In this document: positions 33,700 to 46,429 of the stretch, one piece after another
Position numbering within the stretch: position 1 is the stretch's first letter
Layout of the letters: the number at the start of each line of letters is the position of its first letter
Assembly (NCBI GenBank): GCA_947623455.1
Contig: OX392545.1
Location: forward strand, 22,542,001 to 22,606,000
Direction: 5' to 3'
Length of the DNA: 64,000 nucleotides
Source: Mimachlamys varia
Taxonomy: Eukaryota > Mollusca > Bivalvia > Pectinida > Pectinidae
Made by a program: the position numbers and the translations under genes
The notes under the pieces: generated by a model
What the model was told of the DNA's origin: nothing
Seen by the model: only the letters and a program-made list of their open reading frames with translations
The model's database searches: none

Positions 33700-36600
33700 T
33701 CACTGCAGTCCATAAAATGTGTTTGAAAATGCGTAGTCATATAAATCAAATAATTTGGCATCTTCTGGGAGTGGCATATCAGCTGTTGGTCTAGGCATTC
33801 GCATTACATTGACACATGTATTGGCTGTGGGGATGAATGATTCACTAACACCATGGAAGACAATGGAAGGATGAAGTTCAAAACCAAGCACAGGCTCCTC
33901 CTCTGCTGATGTTGCAAACCCAAGAACTTTTCCCAAAGTAACACAGCTTCGTCTGCCACCTGAAATTATGGAAATAAGTTTAGTATTGAGAGCATACAAT
34001 AACCAAAGACAAGACTATATATTTACCTTTAAAATTGAAGATCACAGTGACAGTATTTTGGTACACTATGTGATCCCATAATGCCATAAATGGCTGCAGG
34101 TCAGTGTTGAAAACCTCCGATTATCCTTAAATAATCAGTTAATTAACAGGATTTAAAACATTAACTTTGTAAACACATATTCCACCAGTCATCTTGCAAT
34201 ATGTTCAGGATCCCCGTATATAAAACTGGATGGAAAGTGTGGAGTTGGTTATATTAAAGGCTGGATGAACATATGGACCTTATATTACCAGACACATCAA
34301 TTGTTGGTTTCTCCTAGTATCATACTATGCCTGTGATGAAGTTTAAATTTGCTTACCAGCGACTTCTCTTAAATATCGCAGGAAGATGGCATATACTTTT
34401 TTTTCAAGTTCCTTGCTGTTGCTTCCATCTTCCGAAAATTCTGGCTGTAGCAACTTGGTTAACATTCTGTAAGTCATCTTATTTGGTCTCGGCTGGAATA
34501 AGTATTGGAAGGCTTGAACTTGTTTGCAAAGCTGTAAAAAATCATAAAAAAAGATAATATCGTTTCTGACACACACAGAGTTATAATTAAACCAAAATCA
34601 CTGAAACTTTGAAACTTGTCCATTACATGTATACTCGATCCAACAACAGTTGAATAGTCCTTAACATTACTTGAAAAAATGTTTTACTCTTTGACGAACT
34701 AATCATTTGAAAGGCAACAGTGACATACTTGATCTCATAATTGCTTTGTAAGGTTGTAACCTGTGAAATGTTGATACACAAATGGTTGCAGTAGGTCTAG
34801 TTTACAAAGAGACGATTTTGTGGAACGCCATGGCCATGTTTATGTGTTCGCTGAACTGGAGATATCATCACATTTAAATCCTTGGATGAATATTGTTTCC
34901 TAATAGTAGTTTTATGCAACAGGATGGTCATGTGATATTATAAACAATGGATGCAAGAGCTTCCTTTGTGGGTTAACCCAGTCTAGATGATGGTAGCCTT
35001 AGGTATTGACATTATTTTAGGAAATTTGGAAAATTTTGGAGTTGCATACTCAGATTACAGTTAAACCTGAACATAATTATATTTTAAAAGAGAACTGCAC
35101 AGGGCGGAACAACATATGCCCTTATCTCACTTGTTATTCAGCTAGTGGAAAATAATGGATGATTCCAAATAATAGCAAACTTTTCACCAATCACTACAAT
35201 AATTTGAGTAAAATTCAAGCAAATTAAAACAAGAGGCCCATGGGCCTTAACGATCATCTGACTACATCACCTTGAGTACATCATAATTATTACATAAAAC
35301 CCAATTGCCTCAATGTCCAAGAACTTTTCACTCCAAAACAATGGCAACACTTTATGGGCTACATTTCCATAATAAATTAGTTGGTTAACAAGAGCTGTTG
35401 TAGAACAGCATAGCTCGTCTCACAAAAGTTTGTCAATATATAATAAAAACATAAATTTGTATGGTTTTGCAAAGACTAAAAATATTGGAGATTAACAAGT
35501 TTCGTTGAAATTCCTTTAAGTAATTCAGAAGACATAGGCAGTATATCATTATTAAAATGATATTGCCCATTGGGCAAATATCAGCACCCAGAATCTTTCA
35601 GCTAGTGAGAAGAATGTTAAAGCTATTTTTACATATTTGGCCCCTGTGACTTTGAATGTTTGTCAAGGTCAATAAAATGAAGAAACTTTGTAGCACTCCA
35701 TCCTAGGTACCTACTCGGCAATTATCAGCATCCTCAGCCTTTTGGTTCGTGTGAAGAAGATTGTTAAAGATTTTTACATATATGACCCCTGTGACCCTGA
35801 AAGTAGGTCAAGGTCATTCATATGAGGAAACTTTGTAGCACTTCACCCAAGGTACCTGCTGGGCAAATAATATCAGCCCCTAGGGCCTTTTGGATATTGA
35901 GAAGATTGTTAAAGATTGGCTATGAATTGGTCAGCTTTTTATAATTATATGTGATCCTTGTGACCTTGAAAGTAGGTCAAGGTCATCAATATGTGGAAAC
36001 ATTGTAGCACTCCATCCAAGGTACCTACCAGCCAAATATCATCACCATGGGCCTTTTAGATTTTGAGAAGAAGATTGTTAAAGATTGGCTATGCATTGGT
36101 CAGTTATCTTCAATGGATTTTAAAAAATTGTGTGACAATGATCAGTAGAACCAGAGTTTTACCTGGTAGCACTCCACTTGGTGGGTGGATGTAGGATGAC
36201 CCCAGATTTGCCCTTGAAGGGTTCATTAAGGTCAAGGTCAATGTTGAACATTTTATGAAGTGAAATTTGATGATTAAAAAAAAAAATCTTTTTTGACTTG
36301 GGCAGGGGATAGTTTAACCCCAGAGTGACTCTATTGGCCAATATCAGCACCCTTGTAAAATTATAAAGTGATGTAATAATACTTTTCAACAGCTTACACC
36401 TAAAACTTAACGCAAAATTATTCCAAGTCCACAAATTTGCAAAAATCTGATTTTTTTCCAAAATAATCTTCTGTTTTGACTCCGGCAGGGGATAGTTTAA
36501 CCCACACAGGGACCATACTACAATAAATTACTATGGTTTTCAACAGTTGCACCAAAAACTTAACATTTGAAAAACCAACGCCGACGTGACAACAATAGCT

Positions 36601-39600
36601 CTCCCTGTTCTTCGAAGAGCCAAGCTAAAAACTGTAGGAGATCTCGGGACAAACCACATAAATCTGATACATATAAGGTCCATATTGACCAAGTCCCACA
36701 AAGGGCCATAACTCTAGTAAATATTGTCAAATCACACTGGTGTTCAGGAAAACACAATTTCTTGTCATGGTTTAAATGTTAAACCTAAAAAGTTTGAAAT
36801 TAGTTGGTTGAAAAATGTAGTGAGAGGAGATCTCCGGATAAACCGAAAAAAAAGGATACATAATGACCATATAAGACAAATTAAACGTAATTGCATTCTG
36901 TAGTACTACACCAAATTTAAGCAAAAACAAAAATTCAAATTTGTCATTTATGAACTACCTGAAATACAGTTAGCTATAAATATATAGTCTGAGTTTGAAC
37001 TATCACTAGTTGAAAAATGATCATTTATTGGAAAAATTATGTGGGAAAGATTGTGGTAATTTATGAATTAGAGCGAGACTGAGAGAGACTCCCCATTTTT
37101 TCCCCTGTTTTTACATATCAATGTCAATGATTTTTGCCATCACTTGCAATTTTGTAACTAACAAAAAGCATTAGTTTTGTGATATATTCTAAGGGATGTT
37201 CCAGAACTAACCGTGTAGGAGGGGCGGGAGGCACTTTTTCAGAAACCCCACCACCCATTAAATATTAAAAGTGATTTAATATAAGGAATGGTAGGCAAAT
37301 CTGTTTTTAATCCTACCACTCATATATTAATAGGGCTGCCTCCACACAATTATATATGGAATAGCCCTTATGAAACGCTAATGATTTAATACAGATTTTT
37401 TTTTTAACTTAAACTTTATTTTTCCTTTGAATGTCTTTGTAATTACAGTATATAATTTTTAATTTTAAGGTTATATTCTTTATGCAACTTTCCAGTGTTT
37501 TTTTAGATTACATCATTTACATGATAAAGGCTTCAAAACATGTCAATAAATCAGCAAACCTGAAAAACTCCAAGGGCATCAAGACCAGATCTCAGATTGG
37601 CAATGCACGGTGTGACAGGGTTATCTCCAAACAGTTCCGATCGGATATCTTCTGACATGAAACTCGGTATACTTCCATTTTGAAGGACACTTAATGCTGA
37701 AACCAAGGGAATGAATATCACATCATGTTTGTCTGTAGTTTGAAGGAATACACTCCGATTATACAACTTTTTGAAAGTTTTAGAAAGAAATCAGATGCAT
37801 CAAAATTTCCTACTTTTACAGTATATAATACAAGATTTCAGGCAAATCAGACAATACCGGGTATTTAATTACAAATCAGAAGTCAACCAATTATTAAGTC
37901 TCTATTTGGTAGCCATTTTTAATTATAACTCCAACTTTTTGTTTATTACAATCGAGTGCTGTCATATTATAGGTTATAATAGGGTTTGTTTTCAGCGAAT
38001 TATAGGCTTCGTCAGCTATCTTGGATGTTTGATCCCGACGAGGGGAGGGGGGTAAAAATATTATTAATACTTAAAAAACAAGTTATATTACAAACAGTCC
38101 AATTAAAACAATGTTGCACAACTAGAGACCCGGAGCAACCGACATGTGACATTTGAGAAAGATCCTTCCAATTCTTTCTGAGAAATAGTGGTAACAAACT
38201 TTCACAATAAAATTCTAAGATGGCGGACTGATGGGCCATCAGTCCAACTGATCTGATACCAGGGGTTGAAAGTGATCATGGCCATCTTGGTTTTTCTGAC
38301 CAATTCGTAAAACATAAGTTTACCAAATATCTTCCCAACTATTTCGTAATCTTCCCACAGGCGATGGCGAAGACCTTTGTCAAAATACAGGTCTTTGATT
38401 TCTCTCAAGACTATCCGGAAAAACTCTTTCCTGGGTCCACCAAAATCCAAGGCAGTCTGAAGATAAACAAGTTACAGCAATTTAAAAAATATATATGTAT
38501 ATAATATGTCATCAATGTTAATGTCTTGTTTGCATGTAATTAATTACGAGTTATCAAGCCTTCTAAGTTCTAATAAAAAATGTGGTTTTTAACCAACCTC
38601 ACGACTGTCAATTCGGATAAAAGTAATTAACACTCGGGTACAAAAAAACATATCTGGTATTAAATACATGTAATGTTTATAATTTAACATGAACTTTTGT
38701 GAAGAGTTCATAGGGTGTAAATTAATGATACCAATATGGTAAAAAACTAATCAAATATTGACTGAGGGCAAAGAATCGAACCGGTCAATAAAGTATATAT
38801 AGGTCTGTACGGACCGTACCTCATATTCAGGGCCCTTAATTTTGTATACAACTTTTCAAGATCTTAAATCTGTTTTAAACTAAAGAGAAAAGGATGTCTG
38901 TAAAATTAAAATTTCATGCTATTTCCATTTCAACTAGAGGACAGGAAAAAAAATACTGCCATTGTTTTTGTATAGGCAGACTTCATAAACAAACAACGTA
39001 GTTAATTTCACTAGAATCCGACAATAAATCAAATTCGATCAATCAGAAGCGTCCATTTGACGACAATCTTGAACCGTAACTAATTCCATATTTCTTTGTT
39101 CATTATAATTATTAGCCGCAGAGTTTCATCAGAATCAATAACAAACTTAATAAAAGTTATTACCTGCTACAAAAACTGTTTTTGAAACAGGACGGCATGG
39201 ACATTAAGCATGCATTAGTAACACAGTTATGTTCCAGATGAGAAAAGTTGGAGCTATACAGAGGGTATGGATATGTGCGAAAGAAAATGCACTTTTAATG
39301 TCCCTCGAAACATATAGTGCCATTTCCTGAAATTTAAAATGCCGGTAACCCATACAATAACTGTTAATATATCCAAAATTATATTGTTCAAAGACTACTG
39401 TAGTCTAAGTTAAAAGTGTCACAATAAAGTTTCAGCTTGTCCTTTTGAACAGTATATTATATTAATATTATTATTTACAGACCTTTCACAAACTTGCTGC
39501 ATGTTCGCATTGTCCAAGATCTAAATAGTCTTTGTTACAACTTTCAAATCTAGTAAACAATGCCATTTCAACATTCTAGCAGAGAAACTACACTGTGGTT

Positions 39601-41467
39601 TGTAAACAAACAGTTCTACTGTTAATGTACGTCTGCTTCGTCTGGGTCTTGGAAATGCTTACAGAATTATCATATTTTAAGTGATATGAGGTATAGAGGC
39701 GTTCCGAATAAATGTGACGAACGTAATGTCCAATCTGAGAATGAACGAAGCAAACAATTCCCCAAAATTTTGAAAGCAGATGAAAATTTAGCTCATTCTG
39801 GGTAAATTGCTCTTACATTGTTTATGTCTATATTATTATTAATCAATTCAAAGGATGCATTTCAAATAGCATCTCTCATATTGTCTACTTTTTATATTGT
39901 GTAAAGGAAAGGTATAATAAAATATATTGTGACATATATATAGCAGTTAATTACATTCCAATATATATAATACCTCATCATAGAATTGGACTTCCAATGT
40001 GTCTCTCAGATCCTCTATAGCAGAGATTTCAGCTTTCGCAGTTTCCCAAGGATTTTTTCGGTCTATAAGTATGAAGTTTGTACTTCCTTCAATAGCCTCC
40101 GATTCATTCTTTATTTCCAATGGTCTGCCAGTAACAATTTTGGATTGAAACACCCTTAGGATTTCCACAGGATTTGAAGTATTTTCATCCTTACACAAGT
40201 CTGAAATATTATTTACAATGGCACTTATCACTTGAGGTACAGCTGGAGAGGTGTGACCAATAGGTCTTTGGTTTGGCACATTAACAGATGCAGTGCTTTG
40301 ATCATGATTCGAAACTTCAGGGGTTGATTCATCAGGATGTTCAAATAATGAAAGAGAAACTGCAGTCACGTCTTGGTTTGGCACATTAACAGATGCAGTG
40401 CTTTGATCATGATTCAAAACTTCAGGGATTGATTCATCAGGATGTTCAAATAATGAAAGAGAAACTGCTGTCACGTCTTGGTTTGGCACATTAACAGATG
40501 CAGTGCTTTGATCATGATTCGAAACTTCAGGGGTTGATTCATCAGAATGTTCAAATAATGAAAGAGAAACTGCAGTCACGTCTTGGTTTGGCACATTAAG
40601 TTGATTAACAGATGCAGTGCTTTGATCATGATTTGATAAATCTAGTGAATACAGACCTTGACAGGACTCAACATGTTCTCTTAGGGTTTTTATGTTGTAG
40701 TATTTTTTACACATATTGCACTTGCTCTTAACCTCCTCGCCTGCTGATTGAATGTTATCTGGTTCACAGTTCAAATCACATTGAATTGGTCTGATGTATA
40801 TGGTTGACTGTGTATTTGTGTGTAAATTTAACTGCTCTCCTGACCAAATACAACGGATAAGCTCTAAGTTCCGGCATGTTTGGGTTGCCCTCAATAATTC
40901 GAATCCGCCCGCGTTCTGGAGTTTCGGAAAGCCTGATATTTCTCCATTAATTTCCAATACATCTGCAGATAATTTTTCTACAATATTATCCGCTGTGTCG
41001 GATTTTGAGAGCTTAATCCTTTTCATTCCTAGTCCAGCATTGGTTAGGACCTCCTTTTCGCTGCTTGTTGGAATTTTTTCTTGTTGTTTGGAGGCTAAAC
41101 ACAAGAAATTCCGTGAAAACGCTCTATCTGACTTTCTAGTCCTACTTCTGGCACCTTGTCTTAAACGCGACCTTGCCTGTCTATTGCCATATGATGAAAA
41201 CAATCGCGCTCTTTCATCCCTAATTTCCTCTGCCAAGTTTCCAGATGATGTGGCAGTGCTGGATGGTAAGGAATCAGGGTTAATATGCGTATTATCAGGG
41301 GATGTTTGAAGATAACCTCTAAATTTGTGTCGCTGCCCAATAGTTGTTATGCCCAATCGGGCCAGTTCACTGTCCGAGAGACTTTTCGCGATATCTATGT
41401 CGACTCTCTCCCTTATGAAATTTGGCAGAAGACTTGGCTGTCCTATTTTCAGTAACAGGTCTTCCAT
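33700..41467 (-). CDS. SAM-like/zinc-finger/HECT E3 ubiquitin ligase (732 aa, 5 exons)
   Basis: HECT ligases take ubiquitin onto a cysteine and pass it to a substrate. Exons: 41467-39974, 38456-38324, 37696-37560, 34531-34357 and 33959-33700. All introns are GT-AG and phases join exactly. Residues 1-54 are SAM-like (LLPNFIRERVDIDIAKSLSD, SELARLGI), similar to the integrase N-terminus. Next come a basic stretch, a C2HC finger (Cys250, Cys253, His265, Cys269) and a 35-residue repeat (278-400). The HECT domain runs from about 460 to 732 and includes LDFGGPRKEFF, LSVLQNGSIPSFM, LRYLREVA, LGFATSAEEEPVLGFELHPS and catalytic Cys695 in PTANTC. At about 270 residues it is shorter than the usual 350. 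An acceptor (cctgcag) sits 1 bp before the ATG, so there is a leader intron. Resembles G2E3-like ligases. Confidence 0.88.
34532..37559. other. intron 3 of the HECT gene, repeat-filled
   Basis: From donor CAG|GTTTGC (GT at 37559-37558) to acceptor ttttttacag (AG at 34533-34532). It contains 'acaagaggcccatgggcctt' at about 35232, units of about 165 bp (35560-36130, 'actttgtagcactccatcc.aggtacct', 'gagaagattgttaaagatt'), and shadow ORFs. At 3 kb it is far longer than introns 2 and 4, probably through nested insertions. Confidence 0.6.
37697..38323. other. intron 2 of the HECT gene
   Basis: Donor TTTG|GTAAAC (GT at 38323-38322) to acceptor ttggtttcag (AG at 37698-37697). It splits an Ala codon so that IFA-LSVLQNG is restored. 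No gene inside. Confidence 0.75.
38457..39973. other. intron 1 of the HECT gene
   Basis: Donor GATGAG|GTATTA (GT at 39973-39972) to acceptor tttatcttcag (AG at 38458-38457), phase 0. Joining gives ...QFYDE-TALDFGG..., the expected start of the HECT N-lobe. AT-rich, no gene inside. Confidence 0.75.
40268..40636 (-). repeat. in-frame 105-bp coding repeat in the HECT gene
   Basis: Three full copies and a partial fourth of a 35-residue unit (NHDQSTASVNVPNQ, DVTAVSLSLFEHPDES). The first is three residues longer. Copies are almost identical at the DNA level, so the expansion is recent. The unit is acidic and Ser/Thr-rich, probably disordered. Confidence 0.9.
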
Positions 41468-44400
41468 GCTGCAGGAAAATAACCTGTAAATCACAAATAA
41501 GAATAGCATTTAAAATAAGGCATTGCTGAAGAAATATGTATGTCCCCTACAGGTCCCAGTAAACCCCTTCGTTTTTTTCTGTAATTCTAAATCAGGTTAA
41601 TGGCCATTTCTCTTGCAACAAAACTTTTGCACAGAAGCGAAATGCGATCGACAGATGGACGGACATGTAAACCTAAATCAGTGAAATTAGTCTCCACTTA
41701 ATAACTTATAGCGGGGGCTAAAAATTAATCAAGTGGATTATCTGATAAGATAACACAATGTTGAAAAAAACATATCATATCATATCTCATCTGCTCGAAC
41801 GATGTTATTACCTCTCGAATAATGTCAAAATACATGCTTTATCAGTCACAGTGTGTCCATGGTTGAAAAGTAGAACACGTCTTATATTCAAATATCTGTT
41901 CTTAGTCATATAATTTTATAACATCTTATTTCCGGTGACAGACGTTCAGTTAAGGATCATCACCCCCTTTGTGATTAAAAAATCATGATTCACATTAAAT
42001 GTACCTGTAAGAACAGTGATTTTTTTTGGTGCATTTGGGGCCGAATACAGGCCCTTTCCCTAGAGAAATTTTGCTCAACATTTCTTCATAATATTTACCA
42101 TACAAGGAAACTAACCGTTTCTGATTGGGAATATAAAGCAAAATTTATCTAGGATACAAGCCAATGTTATAATTACACTAGTCTATATTGATCATAGCTA
42201 AATTATGCATATTAAAGCATAGATTAATAAAATTCTATTTTCGAGCTTGAATGAACGTACATTTTTCCCTGAACTAAAAAAAAATATGGTCGTATTTTCC
42301 AAATGAAAAAGGCACAGGCCCCAGTATAATAAGGGTAAGAAAATTACTGGGGTTACTACGGTATTCTCATTTGGTCACCTAAAATTTAATTAATGTCAGA
42401 TTTAATCAGAAATATTTCTGAACACGTAAATGGACCCCAAACCTAACCTTTCAGCTTGCACCAGGTCTCGCTATACATGTCAGGGAGATCACTGTATTTG
42501 GAAGTAAACAGAAAATCATGTGACAAAATTTTTCCCGAAAGTTCAGCCAACCGCATGAATGAAGTTTGATCATGCGAGTCATTTACTACGTGTTTTACTA
42601 TCAAATACATATGTTTTGTACAGTTTGGGAGGGACCCCCCCCCCTTGCGGGAGGTGGTTCTATATCAAAAGTTAAAATAAAGTTTGAGATAATTGAATGT
42701 GAATATCTTTTTACCGCAATGTTTTTGCAGCGAAAACAAAAATAAGCATTTTATAGCCTAAAATTACTACTGTCTTTCACTATTCCATAGCAAAGATAAA
42801 TAGCCTACCTCTGTTTACCGTGGATATTCTTTTGTCAATGGTACATACCCGGTATATATCTGGCAGGATATGTATTCTCACAGTAATAAATGAAATGTAT
42901 AGTCTCATACTATCAGTCCCCATTTGTCAATGTCTGGTTATGCATTATTTTGGATCATGGTATTTACCTCAATATTAAGAATATAACAAAAGGGAAAAAA
43001 TATCGAATTTTAATCTCAAGCTCCCAAATGTCTTTAAATGCTTTAAAGACACCTAAAATAGGTCAAAATAATACAGGTCTATAGATTTTAATTACTTTCC
43101 AAGTCCCTGTAACTGTGTGCCGTTATATGAGCCATCATTTGAAAAATCGTGCCAGGTCCCTGTGTATGCATTAAATTGTTATATTGGTAGATGGTATGAT
43201 ACATGTTCATAATGTACAAGCATGCCTTTAATTGCCATTGACATAATTTTGTAATTTCTCAGTCTCATTTCGTATCGTAATTGTGAGTAGTATATGTGTT
43301 TGTCCTTGTATTTGAATCTTTGTGTTTGTAAATAGACAGCGCCACCTGTTGGTGTGACACAGGGATTCCCCACTATTTTGAGCACAGGAAACCTAATGTT
43401 CCCAATCCCAGGTGCAGTGATTTTTTTACCCCTTTTAAAGTGCCGACTTTAGGTACTTTCCCCTAGAGATTTTTTCCCAATTGACTCCCAATTTTCCCAA
43501 TTTGTATGCATTTAATAAAGTTGGATAATAAAAAAAACTGAATTGTTCAGAGTCTGAAGCTTCATGCCACAATAGATAATCGGTGTACTGTGACCAATAT
43601 TAAAACAGTTTACCTTTATTTGTTTATATACCGGTAATGATTTTAACACACACAAAAAAACAATTGAAGGCAATGGCATTGAAAATTTATGTTATTAAAG
43701 CATTTCATTATAAAAAATCTGATAAAGGTTCATTATGTTGTAAAATTCCCAATTTTGACTTTTTGCATAGAAATTCCCAATAAAAAAAGGCATGGGCACT
43801 TTGGAGGAAAATATGAAAAAATCACTGAGGTGTGATAAGCATGTTTTGCAGGTGAATTACTAGTATGAATGTTCATACCCGGTCTCTTGACATACGTCTC
43901 GACCGCACAATGAAAGTTTAAACATTTTCCCAAATGCATAAAAACACTGATGGTATTTTCCCAATTTGCAGTGAAACGGCAACAAATTTTCCCAATTTAA
44001 GAACGGGGTCCCATTCCCAAAATACCTGGCAAAACCCTGCTCGTCGTGAGCTACGACATCGCAGCTATAGTGTACCAGAGTAGGGAGGCAGGGCTTTGGG
44101 CACGTATATATGGGTTTAGGCAGTCCTGACGGTAGTTTTGAACGAGGAACTGGTTAGGTCTCGCCGACCCGCAGCCACGCATTTTCGGTTTAAAAGTCAA
44201 ATTTATCATTTCAGCGGAATCTGTTGACTCTCGGTTACAAGCTTAACCTGGGAACTGGTTGAGAGTCAACAGATACCGGCTTCTCCAAATTATTACTCTT
44301 CCAAATTACTCTGTCATCTATGGTTTAGTAGGGCTTCGTCTTTGTTATGTTTATATTTTTAGTGGGTACTCATACGCGTGGGCCATGTGTGTAGACATGT

Positions 44401-45632
44401 GTGTGTGTTGTATGTTGGGGGGTCGTCTCGGAGGATATGTTTGATATGTAATAAAGTTTATTTTTGGTGTCTGTTGGTTCCTTTTGTGACTCGGCAATTC
44501 AATGTACCGTATTGTGAGTAAAGAAAACACATGGAACCCAGGAGTGGTTACCTGACAAAAAACTCCACTATACGAAATTGCTACATATATACTATATAGC
44601 CTCGTATTACTATAAAAAATTCAGTATACGAGGGCGTAACAAGTCTATAGCATATATATAACCACAGGTGCCCGACGGGCAGGGAAAAAATCACATTTAT
44701 ACTATTAGGAGTACATATATACAAAGTGTATATATGCTTGTTTTCCCAGCACGTCAGGCACCTGTGATATAACATATAATGTTTTACCCCAAGCACCTGT
44801 GATAATCAGTTGTTAATTGTAGGAAACGTTCAAATAAAATTTGTTTGCTCTAAAATAGTCAAAATGTTGCTAAAAAGGGCTAGGCCCAGCATTAAAATTT
44901 ACTTTTCATCCTGACATTATCAGTGATCAATCTACGTGCGAGTCCCGGAGTCCTGTACTCATAAAATTATTCTGGCACTCATAGAAACTCTCGAAATGCT
45001 TTAATTTAAATTTATGGGACCCATTGTTTTTAGCAAAAGCACCCAAGAAAATAAATCGTAAATTGATCACTGCATTATACATTTTTTTCTTAGTTCTTCG
45101 GACTACAGGCCTTCTGATGGAAATTCTTATTGTTCAATTTTCTTTCTTTTTCTCTCGCGTCCCACCGTCGTTTTGCACAATAGATCTAGGCCTATAGGCC
45201 TATGATCTATTAGAAATATCTGCGAGACATATAAATGTCCCGCCTCCACATGAACTTAGTTTTTCAATGTTGTATTTATTTAGATATCTATATAACCTAC
45301 ATTATAACAAACAACGGGGGAAAACACGCTCCAAGTGTTTTGCAAAAATGATGTTCTCAGTTCTGAGGTTCACATGCAACCGGTAACGCAACTTTCTTTA
45401 TATTGGAGTTGCCTCCCTTAATACTAATCCAACATGCTACTAGCCTATGTGGTGCTGATTTACGTAATATCATGGAGATATTTCGTTTTGCAGTTGTTTA
45501 ACCAACAAAAGGTATATGATGAATAAGGTAACTATACAGTGTATAGGTTAATTATGAATTAGGCCTATGTACCTACCTCTGTCTGCCTCATCACATGTGC
45601 TCCAGCCAACCTTCGCGCCAACAATGATTTTA
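41468..45632. promoter_or_regulatory. leader and upstream region of the HECT gene
   Basis: No ORF with support. An acceptor lies immediately before the HECT start codon (AG at 41470-41469). On the minus strand, AGAG|GTAGGT near 45576, just inside the right inverted repeat, is a plausible donor. That would make a leader intron of about 4.1 kb and place the promoter within or near the inverted repeat, mirroring the integrase gene. The region also contains a 14-bp hairpin (44219-44274), a C10 run near 42636 and AT-rich spacer. Confidence 0.35.
44219..44274. repeat. perfect 14-bp inverted repeat (hairpin)
   Basis: ATCTGTTGACTCTC at 44219-44232 and its complement at 44261-44274, with a 28-nt loop that can add G-T pairs at its base. 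It sits 2.1 kb from the right end of the giant element, in a block of higher GC content than its surroundings (44030-44450). Confidence 0.75.
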
Positions 45633-46429
45633 GCCGATGGTGATCGGGATCTTGTTTGCGTTTGACTGTTACGTAAATTCCGAATGCTTTCCGAGTAGTC
45701 TTAATGAAAAACGTCTCCATAACTTGGCGACACAATGATATATAATGGTGACATGATGCAATGATGTGGCGACATAATGATATATCATGGCGACATAATG
45801 ATATAACATGGTGACATAATGATATAATCTGGCGACATAATGATATAATCTGACGACATAATGATATAATCTGGCGACATAATGATATAACATGGTGACA
45901 TAATGATATAACATGGTGACATAATGATACAACATGGTCACATAATGATATAATCTGGCGACATAATGATTTGATCTGGTCACATAATGATATAACATGG
46001 CGACATAATGATATAATCTGGCGACATAATGATATAACATGGTTACATAATGATATAGCATGGTCACATAATGATACAACATGGTCACATAATGATATAG
46101 CATGGTGACATAATGATATAATCTGGCGACATAATGATATAATCTGGCGACATAATGATATAATCTGGCGACATAATGATATAACATGGTTACATAATGA
46201 TATAACATGGTGACATAATGATACAACATGGTCACATAATGATATAACATGGTGACATAATGATACAACATGGTCACATAATGATATAATCTGGCGACAT
46301 AATGATATAATCTGGCGACATAATGATATAACATGGTGACATAATGATACAACATGGTCACATAATGATATTACATGGTCACATAATGATATAAAACCCT
46401 TGGTCTTAAGGCAGCTATGGCGTTCCATA
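45633..46429 (-). repeat. right terminal inverted repeat of the giant element (0.80 kb)
   Basis: Reverse complement of the left repeat: the same tip, a shorter 21-bp array (about 30 copies, 45769-46394), and the same inner block (45633-45768). One extra G after 'accaagg' shifts the reading frame relative to the left copy. The ATG-initiated frames in the two repeats therefore do not encode the same peptide, which argues against coding. Confidence 0.9.
45769..46394 (-). repeat. 21-bp minisatellite, about 30 copies, inverted relative to the left array
   Basis: Same unit and variant set as 26044-27067. Two overlapping long ORFs on the minus strand (YHYVTML and ISLCDHV repeats) come from different frames of the same unit and are not genes. 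Confidence 0.92.

Larger units (their letters stand above)
26009..46429. mobile_element. 20.4-kb DDE transposon carrying integrase and HECT ligase genes
   Basis: Its outer 30 or so bases (TATGGAACGCCATAGCTGCC and on) are exactly inverted at the right end, and perfect 6-bp duplications lie outside. Long inverted repeats with a 21-bp minisatellite flank two inward-facing genes, an rve-type integrase (+) and a HECT E3 ligase (-). Both reading frames are intact with consensus splice sites, so the insertion is probably young. Several smaller repeats are nested inside (31860-32065, 32335-32475, 35233 onward). A retroviral-type DD(34)E integrase, TA-starting termini and a 6-bp duplication recall the IS3EU superfamily as I remember it from Repbase. 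Polintons also make 6-bp duplications, but no polymerase B or capsid gene is present here. The class name is an inference. The boundaries are directly seen. Confidence 0.9.

Noticed and set aside
40794..41309. 171-codon plus-strand ORF
   Set aside because: Antisense of the first HECT-gene exon.
45565..46428. 287- and 230-codon ORFs in the right inverted repeat
   Set aside because: Different frames of the same 21-bp unit; repeat artefacts.
26009..46429. Polinton/Maverick identity for the giant element
   Set aside because: A 6-bp duplication and integrase fit, but there is no protein-primed polymerase B, ATPase, protease or capsid gene, and the termini do not start with AG.
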